Assembly (NCBI RefSeq): GCF_007556685.1 | Contig: NZ_VJON01000030.1 | Span: forward strand, 1-36,109 | DNA from: Tepidimonas charontis | GTDB taxonomy: Bacteria > Pseudomonadota > Gammaproteobacteria > Burkholderiales > Burkholderiaceae_C | Length of the DNA: 36,109 nt | Direction: 5' to 3' | Shown: positions 33,392 to 36,109 of the stretch, piece after piece | How positions within the stretch are numbered: position 1 is the stretch's first letter | Layout: every line of letters begins with the position of its first letter | Notes under the pieces: generated by a model | What the model was told of the DNA's origin: nothing | Databases searched by the model: none | Seen by the model: only the letters and a program-made list of their open reading frames with translations | Made by a program: the position numbers and the translations under genes

Positions 33392-34732
33392 ATGGTGATG
33401 AAACCCCTTTTTACCCCTCGGTGGGGGTGGGCGGTGCTGGCTTGTGTGATAACCCTACCTGCATGGGCGCAAACCACCCACCACCATGCACCGGCCGAGC
33501 CGCCGGCCCCGACCGTCCAACCGACAACCCCATCCTCACACGATGGGCCGTCTGCGCTCACGCGCCCGACATCCATCGACGAGGCACTGCGGCGCTGGCG
33601 CGCTGCCAACGAACAGGTGGGCGCCATGCCGCGTGGCCACGCCGACTTGTTGCGCTGGGAGCAGGCACACGGCCTCGACCAGCCCGTACACGCCGCCGAT
33701 GACCAGGCCCAAGATCCCCCCTTGACCCTCGATGCGCTCGACGCTTTGGTTCTTGCCGAGCGGCCCGCGCTGCGCGTTGGCCCCGCGGACAACCCGCTCG
33801 ATCGCACCGCGCGCGACCGCGCCATCGCCGCGCTGCTGGGGCAAGCCCGCGCCGCTTGGGTCGAAGCGGTGGCTGCACGCGCGCAGCGCCGCTTGGTCGA
33901 ACAGATGGTCGAGGCAGCCGACCTCGCCGCCGAATTGGCCCGCCGCCAGCACGCAGTGGGTCACTTCAGCACCGAGCAGCGCCTGCGCCACGAACGCACC
34001 CACACCGAGGTCGTGGAGACCCTGGTGGCTGCGCGGGCAGCCGAGCAGCAGGCGCTCGCGCGCCTGTGGCAGCAGGTGGGCGGTGCCGATGATCCGGCGG
34101 CGCTTGGGCGCCGGCTGCCTGCCGCGCTGCCACCGCTGCCGGCCTTGCCCAGTGCCGATGAGGTGGCGATCCGGCAACGCGCGCGCCACCCGGCATGGGC
34201 GCAACTACAAGTGCAGCGCGCGCGTGCACGCGCAGCCCTGACGGAGGATGACTGGCAAACATTGCAAGACACGTGGCACCGCATGGTGGCCGAGGCCATC
34301 CAGCGGCCCGACGCTCCCGCCCCGCGCGTCCACTGGCGCCAGCCAGCCTGGCCGCACGCCTGGGAAGCGGCCTTGACCGCCGAGGCCCAGTGGCAGGCGC
34401 TGCAGCGCCAGCTCGACGCCGACCGTTGGCAGGCGCAGCACGCAGCGCACGACCTGCGCCAGCGGGCCCAGGCTCTGCGCCAGAACGGGTTGGCACAGAT
34501 GCGTCAACTCGAAGAAGAAACCCTGCTGCGCTACAACGGCATGCTGGCCAGCCCCTGGGACCTGCTGGACGCGGTGCGCCAGCGCCTGGGCGCGCAGCAC
34601 CGCGTGGTGGGCGCCGAGCGCGACGCCTGGCTGGCCGCCCTGGCCCTGGATGCCGTGACCTGGGGTCTGCCCTGGCGCGGCCCCAGCCCGGCCACCGAAC
34701 CCGCCACCGCCCCTGCCGAGAAAGGACACTGA
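33392..34732 (+). CDS. TolC-like outer-membrane efflux protein
   Basis: A 446-residue outer-membrane-factor-like protein. The signal peptide 'GWAVLACVITLPAWAQ' (about 11-26) is followed by a His-rich start ('TTHHHAPAEPP'), then a long amphipathic helical body typical of TolC/CzcC coiled-coil tunnels: 'QARAAWVEAVAARAQRRLVE', 'ARRQHAVGHFSTEQRLRHER', 'ARHPAWAQLQVQRARARAAL' and the second repeat with 'LEEETLLRYNGMLASPWDLL'. The beta-barrel strands are hard to see, and the sequence is more charged than typical TolC, so this may be the divergent branch found next to copper oxidases in Burkholderiales. ATG at 33392 or 33398. The oxidase starts 2 nt after its stop. No inner-membrane RND pump is in the window. 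Confidence 0.78.
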   Translation: MVMKPLFTPRWGWAVLACVITLPAWAQTTHHHAPAEPPAPTVQPTTPSSHDGPSALTRPTSIDEALRRWRAANEQVGAMPRGHADLLRWEQAHGLDQPVHAADDQAQDPPLTLDALDALVLAERPALRVGPADNPLDRTARDRAIAALLGQARAAWVEAVAARAQRRLVEQMVEAADLAAELARRQHAVGHFSTEQRLRHERTHTEVVETLVAARAAEQQALARLWQQVGGADDPAALGRRLPAALPPLPALPSADEVAIRQRARHPAWAQLQVQRARARAALTEDDWQTLQDTWHRMVAEAIQRPDAPAPRVHWRQPAWPHAWEAALTAEAQWQALQRQLDADRWQAQHAAHDLRQRAQALRQNGLAQMRQLEEETLLRYNGMLASPWDLLDAVRQRLGAQHRVVGAERDAWLAALALDAVTWGLPWRGPSPATEPATAPAEKGH

Positions 34733-34734
34733 CC

Positions 34735-36109
34735 ATGGAACGCCGACACTTTTTGACCCGCGCCCTCACCGGGGGCGCTGCCGCCCTGGCTGGCACGAGC
34801 GTGGCGCGATCGGCGCTGGCCGCTCTGCCCGACCCCGTGGTGCGCTCCGACCCCAGCACCGCCGCGCCGTGGACGCCGGCGGGCGTCACCAGCGCCGGGC
34901 GCCCGTACCGGCCGGTGGTCACCCTCAACGGCTGGACCCTGCCCTTTCGACTCAAGGACGGCGTCAAGGAATTTCACCTGGTAGCCGAACCGGTGGTGCG
35001 TGAATTCGCGCCCGGCTTCTCCGTCAATTTGTGGGGCTACAACGGCAGCAGCCCCGGGCCCACCATCGAGGTGGTAGAAGGCGACCGCGTGCGCCTGTTC
35101 GTCACCAACCGCTTGCCCGAGCACACCACCATCCACTGGCACGGACAACGCTTGCCCAATGGAATGGATGGGGTCGGCGGTCTCAACCAGCCGCAAATCC
35201 CGCCGGGCCAGACCTTCGTCTACGAGTTCGTCGCGCGCCGACCGGGTACCTTCATGTACCACCCGCACGCCGATGAAATGGTGCAAATGGCGATGGGCAT
35301 GATGGGCATGTGGGTGACGCATCCGCGCCAGCCACACCCCTGGATCGCCGACGTCGATCGCGACTACTGCTTCCTGCTCAACGCCTTCGACGTCACCCCT
35401 GGGGCGCGCACGCCCAACCCCAACACCATGCTGGATTTCAACATTTGGGCGTGGAACAGCCGCGTCTTCCCCGGCATCGACCCGTTGGTGGCGCGTCTGG
35501 GTGAGCGCGTGCGGGTGCGCATCGGCAACTTGACGATGACCAACCACCCCATCCACATCCACGGCATCGAGTTCGAGGTCACCGGCACCGACGGCGGCCC
35601 GGTCCGTCCCGAGGCGCGCTGGCCCGAAGTGACGGTGGACATCGCCGTGGGGCAAATGCGGCAAATCGAATTCATCGCCGACGAAGAAGGCGACTGGGCC
35701 ATGCACTGCCACAAAAGCCACCACACCATGGGGGCGATGGGACACGGTGTGCCCAACCTGATCGGCCTGGACCACCGCGGACTGGTGCACCGCATGCAGC
35801 GCCTGGTACCCGACTACATGGTGATGGGCGAACGCGGTATGGCCGACATGGGCGCAATGGAGATGCCGCTGCCGGACAACACCTTCCCGATGATGACCGG
35901 CACCGGCCCCTACGGCCCCATCGAGATGGGTGGCATGTTCACCGTACTGAAGGTGCGGCGCGACCTGGCCCCCGGCGACACCCGCGACCCCGGCTGGTAC
36001 CGGCAGCCGTCGGGCACCCAGGCACGCCCGGTGGGGCAGACCCCAGTCTCCGCCCCCGACACGCCGCCCGCCCACCTGGCCGAGCATCGCATGGGCCCAC
36101 ACCCGCACG
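34735..36109 (+). CDS. multicopper oxidase (copper oxidase), Tat-exported, cut by window end
   Basis: Periplasmic cupredoxin-domain oxidase, likely Cu(I) to Cu(II). At least 458 residues are present and the frame is open at the window edge, close to full length. A Tat signal is visible ('RRHFLTRALTGGAAALAG'). All four copper motifs are intact: His134/His136 in 'IHWHGQRLPNGMDGVGG', His176/His178 in 'YHPHADEM', His271/His274/His276 in 'NHPIHIHGIEFE', and His324-Cys325-His326 with His330 in 'AMHCHKSHHTMGAM'. A Met-rich segment follows (about 362-402, ten Met), as in CueO/CopA proteins where it binds Cu(I). AAAGGA before the ATG and the 2-nt gap to the TolC-like gene mark an operon. A role in copper tolerance is inferred from context. 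Confidence 0.93.
   Translation, partial: MERRHFLTRALTGGAAALAGTSVARSALAALPDPVVRSDPSTAAPWTPAGVTSAGRPYRPVVTLNGWTLPFRLKDGVKEFHLVAEPVVREFAPGFSVNLWGYNGSSPGPTIEVVEGDRVRLFVTNRLPEHTTIHWHGQRLPNGMDGVGGLNQPQIPPGQTFVYEFVARRPGTFMYHPHADEMVQMAMGMMGMWVTHPRQPHPWIADVDRDYCFLLNAFDVTPGARTPNPNTMLDFNIWAWNSRVFPGIDPLVARLGERVRVRIGNLTMTNHPIHIHGIEFEVTGTDGGPVRPEARWPEVTVDIAVGQMRQIEFIADEEGDWAMHCHKSHHTMGAMGHGVPNLIGLDHRGLVHRMQRLVPDYMVMGERGMADMGAMEMPLPDNTFPMMTGTGPYGPIEMGGMFTVLKVRRDLAPGDTRDPGWYRQPSGTQARPVGQTPVSAPDTPPAHLAEHRMGPHPH

Noticed and set aside
34531-36108. 525-codon minus-strand frame at the window end
   Set aside because: Antisense to the multicopper oxidase, whose copper motifs are intact on the plus strand.

Overview
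The window is high-GC DNA that reads as a chromosome segment of a betaproteobacterium, most likely a Burkholderiales / Comamonadaceae-type organism. The evidence is the ribF-ileS-lspA order, the Comamonadaceae-style DinB sequence, an orphan Bug-family binding protein, a CzcI-like/TolC/multicopper oxidase cluster, and protein sequences throughout that match this group. This is inference from gene content; no rRNA or marker tree is available. Most of the window is ordinary housekeeping and lipid metabolism, densely packed, with no phage, insertion sequence, CRISPR array or tRNA seen.

Layout. Positions 1-1013: a dinB fragment and an alpha/beta-hydrolase face each other tail to tail, and both are cut off at the same point near 401-407. 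1107-1775: purN with a 19-bp tandem repeat running out of its 3' end. 1953-7692: a co-directional set with two paired acyl-CoA dehydrogenases (PimC/PimD-like), a GMC alcohol/sterol oxidase and an aldehyde dehydrogenase, suggesting breakdown of an alcohol or acyl substrate. 7702-10503: a large EF-hand membrane protein of unknown function and an HNH nuclease. 10581-15074: ribF-ileS-lspA. 15342-16871: a cytosol-facing chemoreceptor with a zinc-binding CZB domain. 16933-21940: a small secreted protein, quinone oxidoreductase, EamA exporter, atypical SDR and a CsgG-like lipoprotein.

21955-25068 is a compact minus-strand operon (tatD, hypoxanthine-DNA glycosylase, spermidine-synthase-like protein, EamA exporter) in which every junction is a 4-nt ATGA overlap. 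It is followed by a Bug-type solute-binding protein, a 2-oxoglutarate/Fe(II) dioxygenase, a DUF2189 membrane protein with an FNR/Anr-like box, an AcuI-type acrylyl-CoA reductase, an acyl-CoA synthetase and an MFS exporter. 32921 to the end begins a metal-handling cluster: CzcI-like periplasmic protein, TolC-like outer-membrane factor and a Tat-exported multicopper oxidase that runs off the window.

The most interesting cross-cutting signal is in the promoters. Eight genes lacking a Shine-Dalgarno sequence carry a TANNNT (-10-like) hexamer only 5-10 nt before the ATG, the geometry expected for leaderless mRNAs. Nearly all genes with a good Shine-Dalgarno lack it. No complete novel defence or mobile system was found.
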